DNA of 64,000 bases. It comes from Pseudonocardia alaniniphila (GTDB lineage Bacteria; Actinomycetota; Actinomycetes; Mycobacteriales; Pseudonocardiaceae). Where the stretch lies: NCBI RefSeq assembly GCF_022524485.1, contig NZ_JAKXMK010000013.1, positions 124,001 to 188,000 on the forward strand, read 5' to 3'. Every line of letters starts with the position of its first letter. The first letter of the stretch is position 1. Position numbers and translations under genes: made by a program. The notes under the pieces are model-generated. The model ran no database searches, was not told where the DNA came from, and saw nothing but the letters and a program-made list of their open reading frames with translations. This document shows, in pieces, positions 7,858 through 18,026 of the stretch.

Positions 7858-9765
7858 CTACTCGGACCGGATGGTAGCTGCGCTCGGCCGTGCCGCTCGC
7901 GAGCTGACCGTCGCCGGTGTCACGGAGTTCGACGCCGTCACGGACGTGGACGCCACGGTGGACATGACGCGGTTGGAGTGCACGGGCCCGGACTCCGCCG
8001 CGGTGGCTGCGGCCGGGGCGACCGCGCCGGAGACGACGGTGTTGCCGCCTGCGTGCTTGGCCCGGTACATCGCGGCGTCTGCGGCCGCGAGCGCCGCAGC
8101 GGGGTCGCCGTCCAGCGGCGCGCGGACCACGCCGACCGACATCGTGACGCCGGCGGCGACCTCGACCGGCAGCGCCGCCACGGCATCGGCGGCACGCTGC
8201 AGCGCCGCCCGGGCCTCCGCGGGCGGGGTGGCAGGCATGACGACGACGAACTCGTCGCCGCCGTAGCGGGCCACCATGTCGTGGGAGCGCAGGATCGTGC
8301 GCAGGCACGTTGCCACCTCGCGCAGGACGGCGTCACCCGCGGCGTGCGAGCGGTCGTCGTTGACGTCCTTGAACCGGTCGAGGTCGATCAGGGCGACGGC
8401 GCAGGGCTGGGCGGACGGCGTGGTGACGGCCTCGGCGAGCCGCAGGTCCAGGGCACGTCGGTTGGGCAGCCCGGTGAGCGGATCCTGCAGGGCCTGCGCG
8501 GCCACCGCGCCGTGCTCGAGGGCCAGGCGGTGGTGCTCGGAGTGGCTGCGCAGGGCCGTGAGCCGTGCCTCGCGCAGCGCCCAGAGCTCGGACTCCAGGG
8601 CCTCGGCGTAGCGGGCGAGCGCGTCGGGCCGCCGGGGCGCGCCGTGGGCGAGGCCGTCCATCTTCGCGAACTCGCGGTGCAGGGCGAGGGTGAGCACCGC
8701 ATCCGGGGTGGCGATGCGCAGCTCCGTCTGCAGGGGTGCGAGTGCCGCGGCTGCGGCCGCGGGACGGCCCGCGACCAGCAGGCAGCGCGCCGTGGCGATG
8801 GCGAGCATGATGCGGTCCTCGGTGAAGTGGGTGGTCGGCTCCAGGGAGACGAGCAGGTCGATCTGGTCAGGGGTCGGCTGCTTCAGGGCGTAGGCGGTGC
8901 TGATGATCGAGCACCCCGTGATGGCGGCCGACCCGTCGTCGTGAATCCCGTGCGCGGGACCCCAGAGCTGTCCGGCGGCGTGGGCGGCCTGAGCGGCCCC
9001 GACGAAACGGGTGGCTGCAGCCGCGTCGCGTCCCCCGCGCTCGAGGCGCAACGCCCAGGACAGCTGTAGCCGCACGCGGTTGAGCTGATGGATGAGGCGG
9101 TCCATCGCCGGAACCCCGCCGCTCTCGGCCACCGCGATTCCCCGCTGTGAGACCTCGTCGGCCAGCTCGTGCGAGCCGAGCTTGAGGAGCACGAGGACCA
9201 GCCCGTTGAGGCTGCGCGACAGCAGGCGCGCCCATTCCTTCGGATTTTCGCCCGGCATCGGGGCAACGAGGTCGGTGAGGATGGCGTGCGCCGCTGCGGT
9301 GTCGGCGAGGGCGTTCTCCCCTTGGCAGAAGGTGCCGGTGCGAAGGGCGCGCAGAGTGGCTGCCTCGCCGAGCCTGCGGGGGTCGTTGTCGAGCTCGGCG
9401 AGCTCCGTGTACTCCTGCAGCAGCGTCTCGACCTCCGTCCGCACGGTGTCCGTCTCGACGTGGGCCGGCACCGTGAGGTCGGGGTCGTAGATCCGGATCA
9501 TGATGCACATCCGGAGCAGCTCGGACACCACCGTGGACGGGCGGTCGTGACGGGCGGCGACGAGTAGCGCGTCCAGCCCGGCACGGGCGGCGGTTCGTCC
9601 CTCGGCCGCCGCCCGCTGCTGCCAGCGGAACTTGTCGGTGGCTCGGACGATGAGCTGCTCATCGCTGACCTGGTGGACGTCCTGCGGGCATCGGCAGCTG
9701 GGCGCACCTGCCACGAGGACGCACTCGCTCGGGGCAGTGATCGCCGCGGACGAGCGCGATGTCAC
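7858..9765 (-). CDS. Diguanylate cyclase (GGDEF) with large N-terminal helical domain
   Basis: A 635-residue protein making cyclic di-GMP from two GTP. The GGDEF domain (roughly residues 420-590) has DPLTGLPNRRALD, DLDRFKDVND for metal/GTP binding and the active-site RYGGDEF. RSHD five residues before GGDEF is an intact inhibitory (I) site for product feedback. The first ~400 residues are Ala/Leu-rich helices suggestive of TPR-like repeats. No membrane segment is seen, so the protein is probably cytosolic with an unknown input. I chose GTG 9765 because AGGGGAG lies upstream; an ATG at 9882 is the alternative. The Ser/Thr/Ala-rich 60-residue tail after GGDEF looks disordered. Confidence 0.88.
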   Translation of the reverse strand: MTSRSSAAITAPSECVLVAGAPSCRCPQDVHQVSDEQLIVRATDKFRWQQRAAAEGRTAARAGLDALLVAARHDRPSTVVSELLRMCIMIRIYDPDLTVPAHVETDTVRTEVETLLQEYTELAELDNDPRRLGEAATLRALRTGTFCQGENALADTAAAHAILTDLVAPMPGENPKEWARLLSRSLNGLVLVLLKLGSHELADEVSQRGIAVAESGGVPAMDRLIHQLNRVRLQLSWALRLERGGRDAAAATRFVGAAQAAHAAGQLWGPAHGIHDDGSAAITGCSIISTAYALKQPTPDQIDLLVSLEPTTHFTEDRIMLAIATARCLLVAGRPAAAAAALAPLQTELRIATPDAVLTLALHREFAKMDGLAHGAPRRPDALARYAEALESELWALREARLTALRSHSEHHRLALEHGAVAAQALQDPLTGLPNRRALDLRLAEAVTTPSAQPCAVALIDLDRFKDVNDDRSHAAGDAVLREVATCLRTILRSHDMVARYGGDEFVVVMPATPPAEARAALQRAADAVAALPVEVAAGVTMSVGVVRAPLDGDPAAALAAADAAMYRAKHAGGNTVVSGAVAPAAATAAESGPVHSNRVMSTVASTSVTASNSVTPATVSSRAARPSAATIRSE

Positions 9766-10049
9766 GGATCGCTCCCCTGGAGGGCCATCGGGTTGCTCGG
9801 GTGAGAACGCCGGAGCTGGGGTTCCGGCGCGCGTGAGGCTCGGGAGCTCCTCCGTCGCTCCGCGACCGCACGATCTCGCCATGGTGGCACGTGATCCGCT
9901 CGAGCGGGGAGTTCGGGTTTCGGCGGTGCTGCACTCTTCGCGGAGAGTGATCGAAAAACAACCGATCGTCGTAATCCGGCGATACTCCTGGTGCAGGTGA
10001 AACGGATGGTGATGATCGACCGGATCGATATGCCGGATACGTTCCGGTC

Positions 10050-10649
10050 GTGAATGCGACGGACCTGAAGGAGGCAGCGGCAGTCTGCGCTGCCGTGCTC
10101 GGCGAGGCCGTGGACCGGGACTGGTCGGGACCGGCGGGTGACCTTCGGATGAGCGTCGCCGAGACCGTGGCGCACGTCGGGGACACGCTGCTCTGGTATG
10201 CCGCCGATGCAGCGGCGGGGCCCGTCGAGCTGTCGACCATGGACCTGCGGGTGCGCCCGGAGACGCCCCCCGCCGGGTTGCTCGCGACCGTGCAGGCCCA
10301 TGCGGCCGTGCTTGCCGCCGTCGTCACCGTGACTCCCGTGGAGGGGCGGGGCTGGCATCCGGCCGGGCTCGCCGACGCGTCCGGCTTCGCCGCGATGGGG
10401 TGCGACGAGATCCTGGTGCACACCGCCGATGCCGCGGCCGGCCTCGGCGTGTCGTTCACACCGGACCCGGCGCTCGCCGCCCGCGTGGTGCACCGGCTCT
10501 TTCCGTGGGCCCCCGGCCACCCCGATCCGTGGGCCGTCCTGCTGTGGTGCAACGGCCGTGCGCCGCTGGGCGAGCGGCCGCGGCGCGAGGGCTGGCGATG
10601 GCACTGCGCGCCCCTCGGCGAGTGGGACGGGAGCGACCCGGCGGCGTAG
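10050..10649 (+). CDS. DinB-fold protein, maleylpyruvate isomerase N-terminal-like
   Basis: A 199-residue protein of the mycothiol-dependent maleylpyruvate isomerase/DinB superfamily. MSVAETVAHVGDTLLWYA carries the first metal-ligand His, and DEILVHTADAAAGLG the second region. Members are small four-helix metal proteins, some of which use mycothiol; the reaction here is unknown. The start is GTG 10050. It is transcribed away from the diguanylate cyclase across ~280 bp of shared upstream DNA, and lies 92 bp before lepA. Confidence 0.72.
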   Translation: MNATDLKEAAAVCAAVLGEAVDRDWSGPAGDLRMSVAETVAHVGDTLLWYAADAAAGPVELSTMDLRVRPETPPAGLLATVQAHAAVLAAVVTVTPVEGRGWHPAGLADASGFAAMGCDEILVHTADAAAGLGVSFTPDPALAARVVHRLFPWAPGHPDPWAVLLWCNGRAPLGERPRREGWRWHCAPLGEWDGSDPAA

Positions 10650-10741
10650 TCGGACCGTCGGCATCGTCGCGCTGACCGGCACCGTCGTGCCCGCCGCGCC
10701 GCATGGGACGATAGAGGGACCCGTACTGAATGGATCCGTGA

Positions 10742-12589
<1,848 letters not shown>

Positions 12590-12617
12590 CACCTCCCCCG
12601 GGTTCGGGCCCTGAATA

Positions 12618-12642
12618 CTGATCGTCGCTGATCAACGATCAG
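12618..12642. repeat. Perfect inverted repeat after lepA
   Basis: CTGATCGT and ACGATCAG form an 8 bp perfect dyad around a 9 bp spacer, 29 bases after the lepA stop and 7 bases before the next start. It could be a weak terminator for lepA or an operator for the following pair of genes; the sequence alone does not decide. Confidence 0.45.
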
Positions 12643-12648
12643 CCTACG

Positions 12649-13089
12649 ATGGGCGCCATGACGGATGCGCCGGTGTTCCCCGGTGGGGGATCACCGGGCG
12701 TCGCGGGGCTCGTACTGGTGCTCGTGCTGCTCGTCGGGGTGGTCGCCGGACGCACGAAACGGCGGTGGGCGCTGTTGCTCACCGGGCTGCTCGGGGTGCT
12801 GGTGTTCGGAGTCCTTGTCATCGCGGTGGCCGGGGCTCCCGATCCGGCGGTTCCCGGCGATCGGGCCGCCGAGATGACGGCGTTCTATACCGTGGTGGTG
12901 CCGCTCCTCGTGGCGTTTGCGGCTGGATGGCTGTGCGGGAGGGCAGGCTGGATCCAGCGCGTGGTCGTGGTCGGGGTGGCGGCGCTGATCGTCGCGGCCT
13001 TCCCGTATGCCGCAGCAGGCGGGGTTACGGCCGACACATTGCCCGGTGCGCCGGTCGGAGTGCCGGGAGGAGAACAGGGGGGACCGTGA
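12649..13089 (+). CDS. Small membrane protein of unknown function
   Basis: A 146-residue protein with about four hydrophobic segments (LVLVLVLLVGVVAG; LLLTGLLGVLVFGVLVIAVA; VVVPLLVAFAAGWLCG; VVVVGVAALIVAAFPYAAA). I recognise no family. ATG 12649 is used here, and ATG 12658 three codons on is equally possible. Its TGA overlaps the ATG of the MOSC gene by one base (13089), so the two are probably translationally coupled. Confidence 0.65.
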   Translation: MGAMTDAPVFPGGGSPGVAGLVLVLVLLVGVVAGRTKRRWALLLTGLLGVLVFGVLVIAVAGAPDPAVPGDRAAEMTAFYTVVVPLLVAFAAGWLCGRAGWIQRVVVVGVAALIVAAFPYAAAGGVTADTLPGAPVGVPGGEQGGP

Positions 13090-13757
13090 TGACGACATCG
13101 ACCGGGCCGGGGGTGGAAGGCCGTGTCGAGTCCGTGAACCTGGCCGTCGTTCGCACCGGCGAGTGGACGATGCAGAAGGGGCGATCCGGCATCGACAAGC
13201 GCCCCGTGGATCACTCGGTGCTGCTCACCGCCGACGGTGTCGAAGGCGACACCATCTGTGATCTCAAACACCACGGCGGGCCTGACCAGGCCGTCTATGC
13301 CTACTCGTGTGACGACCTGGCGTTCTGGGCGGCCGAGCTCGGACAGCCGCTGTCGCCGGGCGCGGTGGGGGAGAACCTCACCCTCTCCGGGGTGGACTGT
13401 TCCGGAGCCGTGGTGGGCGAGCGCTGGCAGATCGGCGCGGCCGTGCTCCAGGTGCGGGGTCCACGCATCCCGTGCCGGGTGTTCGCCGGGTTCCGCGGCG
13501 TGCCCGACCTGGTGAAGCGCTTCATCGCCGCAGGAAGGCCGGGCGCGTACCTGGCCGTCCTGCGGCCCGCAGCGGTGAAGGGGGGCGACACCGTGCGTGT
13601 GGTCGACCGCCCCGCCCACGGCGTCACCGTGGCCCACATCCTGGCGGCACGCACCGGCGAGCGAACGCTCCTGCCGCAGGTGGCAACCGCCCGCGAGCAC
13701 CTCGGTGTTCGCGGACGAGCTTGGCTGGACAGGACGCTCGACGTGACGAGGACCTGA
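13089..13757 (+). CDS. MOSC domain protein (YiiM-like)
   Basis: A 222-residue MOSC-domain protein. These resemble the C-terminal domain of molybdenum-cofactor sulfurases and bind sulfur or Moco-related groups. YiiM-type features are DGVEGDTICDLKHHGGPDQA, VGENLTLSGVD and RGPRIPCRVFAGF; the Cys in IPCRVF is the conserved MOSC cysteine. The start ATG 13089 shares a base with the upstream stop; GGAGGAG lies upstream within the previous gene. Length matches stand-alone YiiM proteins. The exact substrate is unknown. Confidence 0.85.
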   Translation: MTTSTGPGVEGRVESVNLAVVRTGEWTMQKGRSGIDKRPVDHSVLLTADGVEGDTICDLKHHGGPDQAVYAYSCDDLAFWAAELGQPLSPGAVGENLTLSGVDCSGAVVGERWQIGAAVLQVRGPRIPCRVFAGFRGVPDLVKRFIAAGRPGAYLAVLRPAAVKGGDTVRVVDRPAHGVTVAHILAARTGERTLLPQVATAREHLGVRGRAWLDRTLDVTRT

Positions 13758-13832
13758 TCGGGGCTATGGGGGAAGCGGTTGGGGTGGGGAGACGGTCGAT
13801 GGGGGGAGGCTTGCGGGGGGCGAGGGGTCTGA

Positions 13833-14306
13833 TCAGGCTGTGACGCCCTGGCTTGCCAGGGCCTCGAGGAGTTCGGCGAGCTGGGCACGTTCGGGCGTGT
13901 GGGGGGAGCCGAGTGCTTCACCTGCGCGGCGTTCCACTCGCCCGCAGACCCGCTCGACCACTGCCCGCCCGTCCCCCGCGAGGTGGACCAGGACGCGGCG
14001 GCGGTCTACCGGATCGGTGCGCCGGTAGGCCAGCTTGGCCGCGACCAACCGGTCCACGACACGGGTTGCCGTGGGCGCCGGCAGAGCAGTGTGCGAGGCG
14101 ATCTCACCCATGCTCCGGCCGCCGCCACGGGCCAGCATCAGCAGCACTCGCCAGCCGTCACGGCTGACGCCCTCTGCCGAGGTGACCGGTGACAGCGCGG
14201 CAGCAACCGCACGGTCCAACCGGTCGAGTAGCTCGACCAGACCTGTCACTCGTGGCACCGGGATGTACACGGACCCCGGCGCCATTCGACTTGGTGGCTC
14301 AGACAC
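13833..14306 (-). CDS. MarR family transcriptional regulator
   Basis: A 157-residue winged-helix regulator. The DNA-binding part is seen in VSRDGWRVLLMLARGGGRSM, ALPAPTATRVVDRLVAAKLA (recognition helix) and YRRTDPVDRRRVLVHLAGDG (wing). The start is GTG 14306 or ATG 14285. TACAGT lies eight bases before the GTG, so a leaderless transcript is possible. It follows the quinone oxidoreductase gene on the same strand after 91 bp that include a hairpin (14324-14351), so the two may be transcribed separately. The ligand is unknown. Confidence 0.85.
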   Translation of the reverse strand: MSEPPSRMAPGSVYIPVPRVTGLVELLDRLDRAVAAALSPVTSAEGVSRDGWRVLLMLARGGGRSMGEIASHTALPAPTATRVVDRLVAAKLAYRRTDPVDRRRVLVHLAGDGRAVVERVCGRVERRAGEALGSPHTPERAQLAELLEALASQGVTA

Positions 14307-14323
14307 GGTTACTTACTGTACGT

Positions 14324-14351
14324 CCTGAGAGGGCCAAGCGGGTCTCTCAGG
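14324..14351. terminator. Hairpin downstream of the oxidoreductase gene
   Basis: CCTGAGAG and CTCTCAGG form a perfect 8 bp stem with a 12-base loop. On the minus strand it lies 46 bases after the stop of the oxidoreductase and just upstream of the MarR promoter. This is suitable for a terminator but could also be an operator. Confidence 0.5.
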
Positions 14352-14397
14352 AACCACTTGCCATAGACGAGCGGCTGATCCAACGCGACGGATGGCG

Positions 14398-15363
14398 TCA
14401 TCGACGGAAGACGATCTTGCCGGAAGTGTCGCCTTCGAGCATTGCCCGGAACCCCTCTTCTGCCCGTTCCATGGGCAGTTCGAGCCCGATTTCAGGGCTG
14501 ATTCGCGCGTTGGAGACGAAAGTGAGCAGGTCGGAGAGCTCTTCCCGGGTGCCCATGGTCGAGCCGATGACGCGCAGCTGGAGGAAGAAAAGCCGCTGGA
14601 GATCTGCCCCAGGATTGGGACCGCTCGTCGATCCGCTGACCACAACCACCCCACCGGGCTTGAGTGCCCGCATCGAGTGTGACCACGTGGCGTCACCAAC
14701 AGTCTCGAACACGGCGTCGACACGCTCGGGCAGCCGCTCGCCCGACGGGAACGTGGCGTGCGCCCCCAGTTTCTCCGCCACCGCCCGCTTCTCCTCCGTG
14801 CGACCGGTGACCCAGACGCGCATCCCGGCCGCGCTGCCGAGCTGTACCAGGGCCGTGGAGACGCCACCGGAGGCTCCCTGCACGAGCATCGTCTGGCCCG
14901 GCCGCAGGCCCGACTTCACGAACAGCATCCGGTAGGCGGTGAGCCAGGCCGTACCCATGACCGCCGCCTGCGCCGCCGTGAGGTTCTCGGGCTTCGGCAG
15001 GACGTTGCGCTTCGGGACGACCACGGTGTCGGCGAACGTGCCCTGGTGCTTCTCGGTGAGCAGCGAGCGCTTCGGGTCGAGGGTCTCGTCGCCGAACAGC
15101 GAGGCGTCCCCGATCACCGAGTGCAGCACGACCTCCGTGCCGTCCTCGAGCGTGCCGGCACCGTCACAGCCGAGGATCATCGGGAACTGCTCGGGCTTGA
15201 TTCCGACGCCGCGCAGCGTCCAGAGGTCGTGCATGTTGAGGCTCGCGGCGGAGACACGGACGGCCACCCAGCCGTCGGGAACCTCGGGCTCGGGGCGCTC
15301 GCCCACGGTCAGGGAGTCGAGGGGAGCATCGGCATTGGGCTCTGCGGCGTAGACGGCGAACAT
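14398..15363 (-). CDS. Zinc-free MDR/quinone oxidoreductase-type dehydrogenase
   Basis: A 321-residue medium-chain dehydrogenase. The N-terminal GroES-like domain has SAASLNMHDLWTLRGVG and PMILGCDGAGTLEDG. The Rossmann part shows VQGASGGVSTALVQLGSAAG, binding NAD(P)H, and FETVGDATWSHSMRALKPGG. The catalytic and structural zinc cysteines of alcohol dehydrogenases are absent, which points to the quinone reductase/crotonyl reductase-like branch. It is followed on the same strand by a MarR regulator that may control it. The substrate is unknown. Confidence 0.88.
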   Translation of the reverse strand: MFAVYAAEPNADAPLDSLTVGERPEPEVPDGWVAVRVSAASLNMHDLWTLRGVGIKPEQFPMILGCDGAGTLEDGTEVVLHSVIGDASLFGDETLDPKRSLLTEKHQGTFADTVVVPKRNVLPKPENLTAAQAAVMGTAWLTAYRMLFVKSGLRPGQTMLVQGASGGVSTALVQLGSAAGMRVWVTGRTEEKRAVAEKLGAHATFPSGERLPERVDAVFETVGDATWSHSMRALKPGGVVVVSGSTSGPNPGADLQRLFFLQLRVIGSTMGTREELSDLLTFVSNARISPEIGLELPMERAEEGFRAMLEGDTSGKIVFRR

Positions 15364-15431
15364 GCCACGGAAACTAGTCGCATCGGTGAGCCGCTACCGT
15401 GTGGATGCAGAGAGAGGGAGAAGGTGAGCTG

Positions 15432-15629
15432 ATGTTGCGCGCAGTGGCCGACTGGTGGGATGCCGTCGAGCTGTGGATCACCCAGCTCCCGTTCCCGATG
15501 CAGGTGGTGCTCGCCATCCTCGTGGTGCTGCCGCTCTGCTGGGGCACAGCTGCCGGTGTGGACCGCCTGGTCGACCTGGCGGCCGCCCAGCTGGGGCGCG
15601 ACCGTACGAACGGCCCGTCGGCCCGCTAG
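15432..15629 (+). CDS. Small single-pass membrane protein
   Basis: A 65-residue protein with an amphipathic N-terminus (WWDAVELWITQLPFP) and one hydrophobic helix (MQVVLAILVVLPLCWGTAAG). The start ATG 15432 is preceded by GGAGAAGGTGAG. An upstream frame extension to 15399 is less likely. Its stop overlaps the convergent sirtuin stop by four bases. The function is unknown. Confidence 0.6.
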   Translation: MLRAVADWWDAVELWITQLPFPMQVVLAILVVLPLCWGTAAGVDRLVDLAAAQLGRDRTNGPSAR

Positions 15630-16534
15630 GAACGCACGGGAGTGCCGTTCGTCCGGCCGCCGTCGGTCCAGCTGAGCCGCGCCACCGCGGCGATCGCGGG
15701 GAGCACCTCCGAGCAGCCGCCGTCCACCAGCACGTCAGCGAGGTCGTCACCCCTGGTGCGACCGCGGTTGACGATCACCACGGGCGTTCCGATCTTGCGC
15801 GCGTGCCGCACGAAACGCAGCCCGGACATCACCGCGAGCGAGCTGCCCGCGACGAGCAGTGAGCCCGCCGCGTCGACCATCGCGTAGGCCCGTGCCACGC
15901 GATCGCGCGGGACGTTCTCGCCGAAGAAGACGACGTCGGGCTTGAGCGCGCCGCCGCAGCCCGCGCATTCGGCGAGCCGGAACCCGTCGGTGGCCTCGAG
16001 TGCCGCGTCACCGTCGGGGGCTGTCTCGACGTTCTCGCCTGCTGCGTCGACGAAACCCGGGTTGAGCGCGGCGAGGCGGCCCTGGAGCTCGTCGCGCGGG
16101 CTGCGGCGGCCACAACCGAGACACACGACGTCGGCGATGCAGCCGTGCAGGTCGATCAGTGTGCGGCTGCCGGCGGCGGTGTGGAGCCCGTCGACGTTCT
16201 GCGTGATGAGCCCGTGCAGGGCGCCGGCGCGTTCCAGTTCGGCGAGAGCGTGGTGGCCCGGGTTGGGTTCGGCGCGGGCCATCCGGGCCCAGCCGACGTG
16301 GCTGCGGGCCCAGTAGCGGCGCTGGGCGTGTTCCCCGGAGACGAACTCCTGGTAGGTCATGGGGCTGCGGCGGGGGGAGCCGGGGCCGCGGTAGTCGGGG
16401 ATGCCGGAGTCGGTGGAGAGCCCCGCGCCCGTGAGCGCCACCACCGGTCTCCTGGCGAGCACGCCCAGCGCCCGGTCCAGCGCCTCGTCCAGAGCCTTGC
16501 CGGGGGTGTCCGGGGCCCCCTCCAGCACGTCCAC
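15626..16534 (-). CDS. Sir2-family NAD-dependent protein deacetylase
   Basis: A 302-residue sirtuin removing acyl groups from lysine with NAD. Core motifs are ALTGAGLSTDSGIPDYRGPG (NAD binding), ITQNVDGLHTAAG, the catalytic His in DLHGCIADVVCLGC, zinc cysteines C-x2-C twice (CLGC and CAGC), PDVVFFGENVP and VAGSSLAVMSG. The start is GTG 16534. It is slightly longer than usual because of a ~25-residue insert between the zinc pairs. Monocistronic and convergent with the small membrane protein gene. Confidence 0.93.
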   Translation of the reverse strand: MDVLEGAPDTPGKALDEALDRALGVLARRPVVALTGAGLSTDSGIPDYRGPGSPRRSPMTYQEFVSGEHAQRRYWARSHVGWARMARAEPNPGHHALAELERAGALHGLITQNVDGLHTAAGSRTLIDLHGCIADVVCLGCGRRSPRDELQGRLAALNPGFVDAAGENVETAPDGDAALEATDGFRLAECAGCGGALKPDVVFFGENVPRDRVARAYAMVDAAGSLLVAGSSLAVMSGLRFVRHARKIGTPVVIVNRGRTRGDDLADVLVDGGCSEVLPAIAAVARLSWTDGGRTNGTPVRS

Positions 16535-16620
16535 GTGACCAGGCTAACCGTCGGCTGCAGGGGCCCAGGCTGTCGCGTTCGTGCAATACCGGGATGAGGG
16601 CATCGCGGGAGATTGACGAC

Positions 16621-17226
16621 GTGGACAGTGCCGATCACCTCAGCCGAAGCATCGATCTCGCGGTCGCCGCGATCAAGGGCGCAAGCCTCGCCCGGTACGA
16701 CGATCCCTCCCCGTGCTCCGACTACAGCGTCCGCGAGGTGGTCAACCACCTCGCGTTCGGTTTCCTGCTGGCCCACCGCTCGGCCACCAGGCAGGCCTGG
16801 GACTCGTCCTGGACGGCCGCGGACCGCACGCCCTACCTCCAGGGCCGTCCGGAGAGCGAGTGGGCACAGGCCTGCGTGGAGGAGGCCACGGCCGCGGCGC
16901 AGGCGTGGGCCGCTCCGTCGGCGTGGGAGGGCGAGTCACAGATGGGCGGCTCGCCGATGCCCGCGGCGATGATCGGCTCGATCATGACGTCGGAGTTCGT
17001 GGTGCACGCCTGGGACCTCGCCGTCGCCACCGGGCAGCCGATCCACGTGCCGTCCGGCCTCGACCAGGTGGTGCTCGACGGCGTCGAGGCGATGGCGCCG
17101 ATGGGACGCGATGGCGGCTGGTTCGGCGCCGAGGTCACGGTGGCCGCCGACGCGCCGGTGTTCGAGCGGGCACTCGCAGCGTCGGGTCGCGACCAGCGCT
17201 GGACCCCGCCGGCACCGGCGGGGTGA
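16621..17226 (+). CDS. DinB-fold TIGR03086-type protein
   Basis: A 201-residue protein of the actinobacterial DinB/maleylpyruvate-isomerase-like group. Marks are SPCSDYSVREVVNHLAFG (first metal His) and SEFVVHAWDLAVATGQ (HxWD motif). I chose GTG 16621 because GGGAGA lies upstream and the N-terminus then matches family length; ATG 16594 adds nine residues. The biochemical role is unknown; relatives are linked to mycothiol chemistry. It diverges from the sirtuin gene. Confidence 0.8.
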   Translation: MDSADHLSRSIDLAVAAIKGASLARYDDPSPCSDYSVREVVNHLAFGFLLAHRSATRQAWDSSWTAADRTPYLQGRPESEWAQACVEEATAAAQAWAAPSAWEGESQMGGSPMPAAMIGSIMTSEFVVHAWDLAVATGQPIHVPSGLDQVVLDGVEAMAPMGRDGGWFGAEVTVAADAPVFERALAASGRDQRWTPPAPAG

Positions 17227-17258
17227 TCGTCGGGCCGCGCCTCGGCGCCCTGGCCGCG

Positions 17259-18026
17259 CTAACGCGCCCAGGAAGGCGCGCGCTTCTCCGCGAAGGCCCG
17301 CATCCCCTCCTGGCCCTCCTCGCCGGCGAAGAAGCGGGCCGAGAGCTCCTGCATCTCGGCGAGCTGGTCGGCCATCGCGGCCGGCCGCTCGCGGCGCAGC
17401 ATCTCCTTGGTGGCGGCCAGCGCGCCCGGGGCCCCCATCCGCAGGGCCTCGGTGTAGCGGTGCACCTCCGCGTCGAGCGCCGCAGCAGGCACGGCGGTGT
17501 TGATCAGGCCGATCTGCGCGGCGCGGGTGGCGTCGAAGGTCTCGCCGGTGAGGAACAGCTCGTGCGCGGCGCGCGGCAGCAGGCGCGGGAGCACGGTGAC
17601 CGAGATGACCGCCGGGACGACGCCGATGCGCACCTCGCTGAACGCGAAGGTGGCGTTCTGGGCTGCCACGGCGATGTCGCACGCCGCCACGAGCCCGACG
17701 CCACCGGCTCGGGCCGGACCCGCCACCCGCGCGAGCACCGGGGTGGGCGAGGCCCAGATCCGTTCCAGGATCGCGGGGAACTCGTTGATGCCCTGGTTCT
17801 GCGCTCCCGCCCCGCGCGACTCCTTGAGGTCCATCCCCGAGCAGAAAACCCGGCCGGTGTGGGTGAGCACGACCACCCGCACCCCGTCGTCCGCGATGGC
17901 CGTGCCGAGGTGCGCCAGTAGCTCCCGGCGCACCTGCGCGGAGAGCGCGTTGCGGTTGGCGGGGGAGTCCAGCGTGATCGTCGCGACGCCCGCGGCGACG
18001 TCGAGGTGCACCAGCTCGTCGGTCAT
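17259..18026 (-). CDS. Enoyl-CoA hydratase/isomerase family protein
   Basis: A 255-residue crotonase-fold enzyme. ITLDSPANRNALS, THTGRVFCSGMDLKE (oxyanion hole) and AGPARAGGVGLVAACDIAVA (second oxyanion loop) define the family. VRIGVVPAVIS shows no catalytic Glu in the usual 'GxxP' position, so hydration is not guaranteed; isomerase or another CoA role is possible. The C-terminus APSWAR is typical. The start ATG 18026 overlaps the stop of the ABC transporter gene (ATGA), which implies one operon. Confidence 0.9.
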   Translation of the reverse strand: MTDELVHLDVAAGVATITLDSPANRNALSAQVRRELLAHLGTAIADDGVRVVVLTHTGRVFCSGMDLKESRGAGAQNQGINEFPAILERIWASPTPVLARVAGPARAGGVGLVAACDIAVAAQNATFAFSEVRIGVVPAVISVTVLPRLLPRAAHELFLTGETFDATRAAQIGLINTAVPAAALDAEVHRYTEALRMGAPGALAATKEMLRRERPAAMADQLAEMQELSARFFAGEEGQEGMRAFAEKRAPSWAR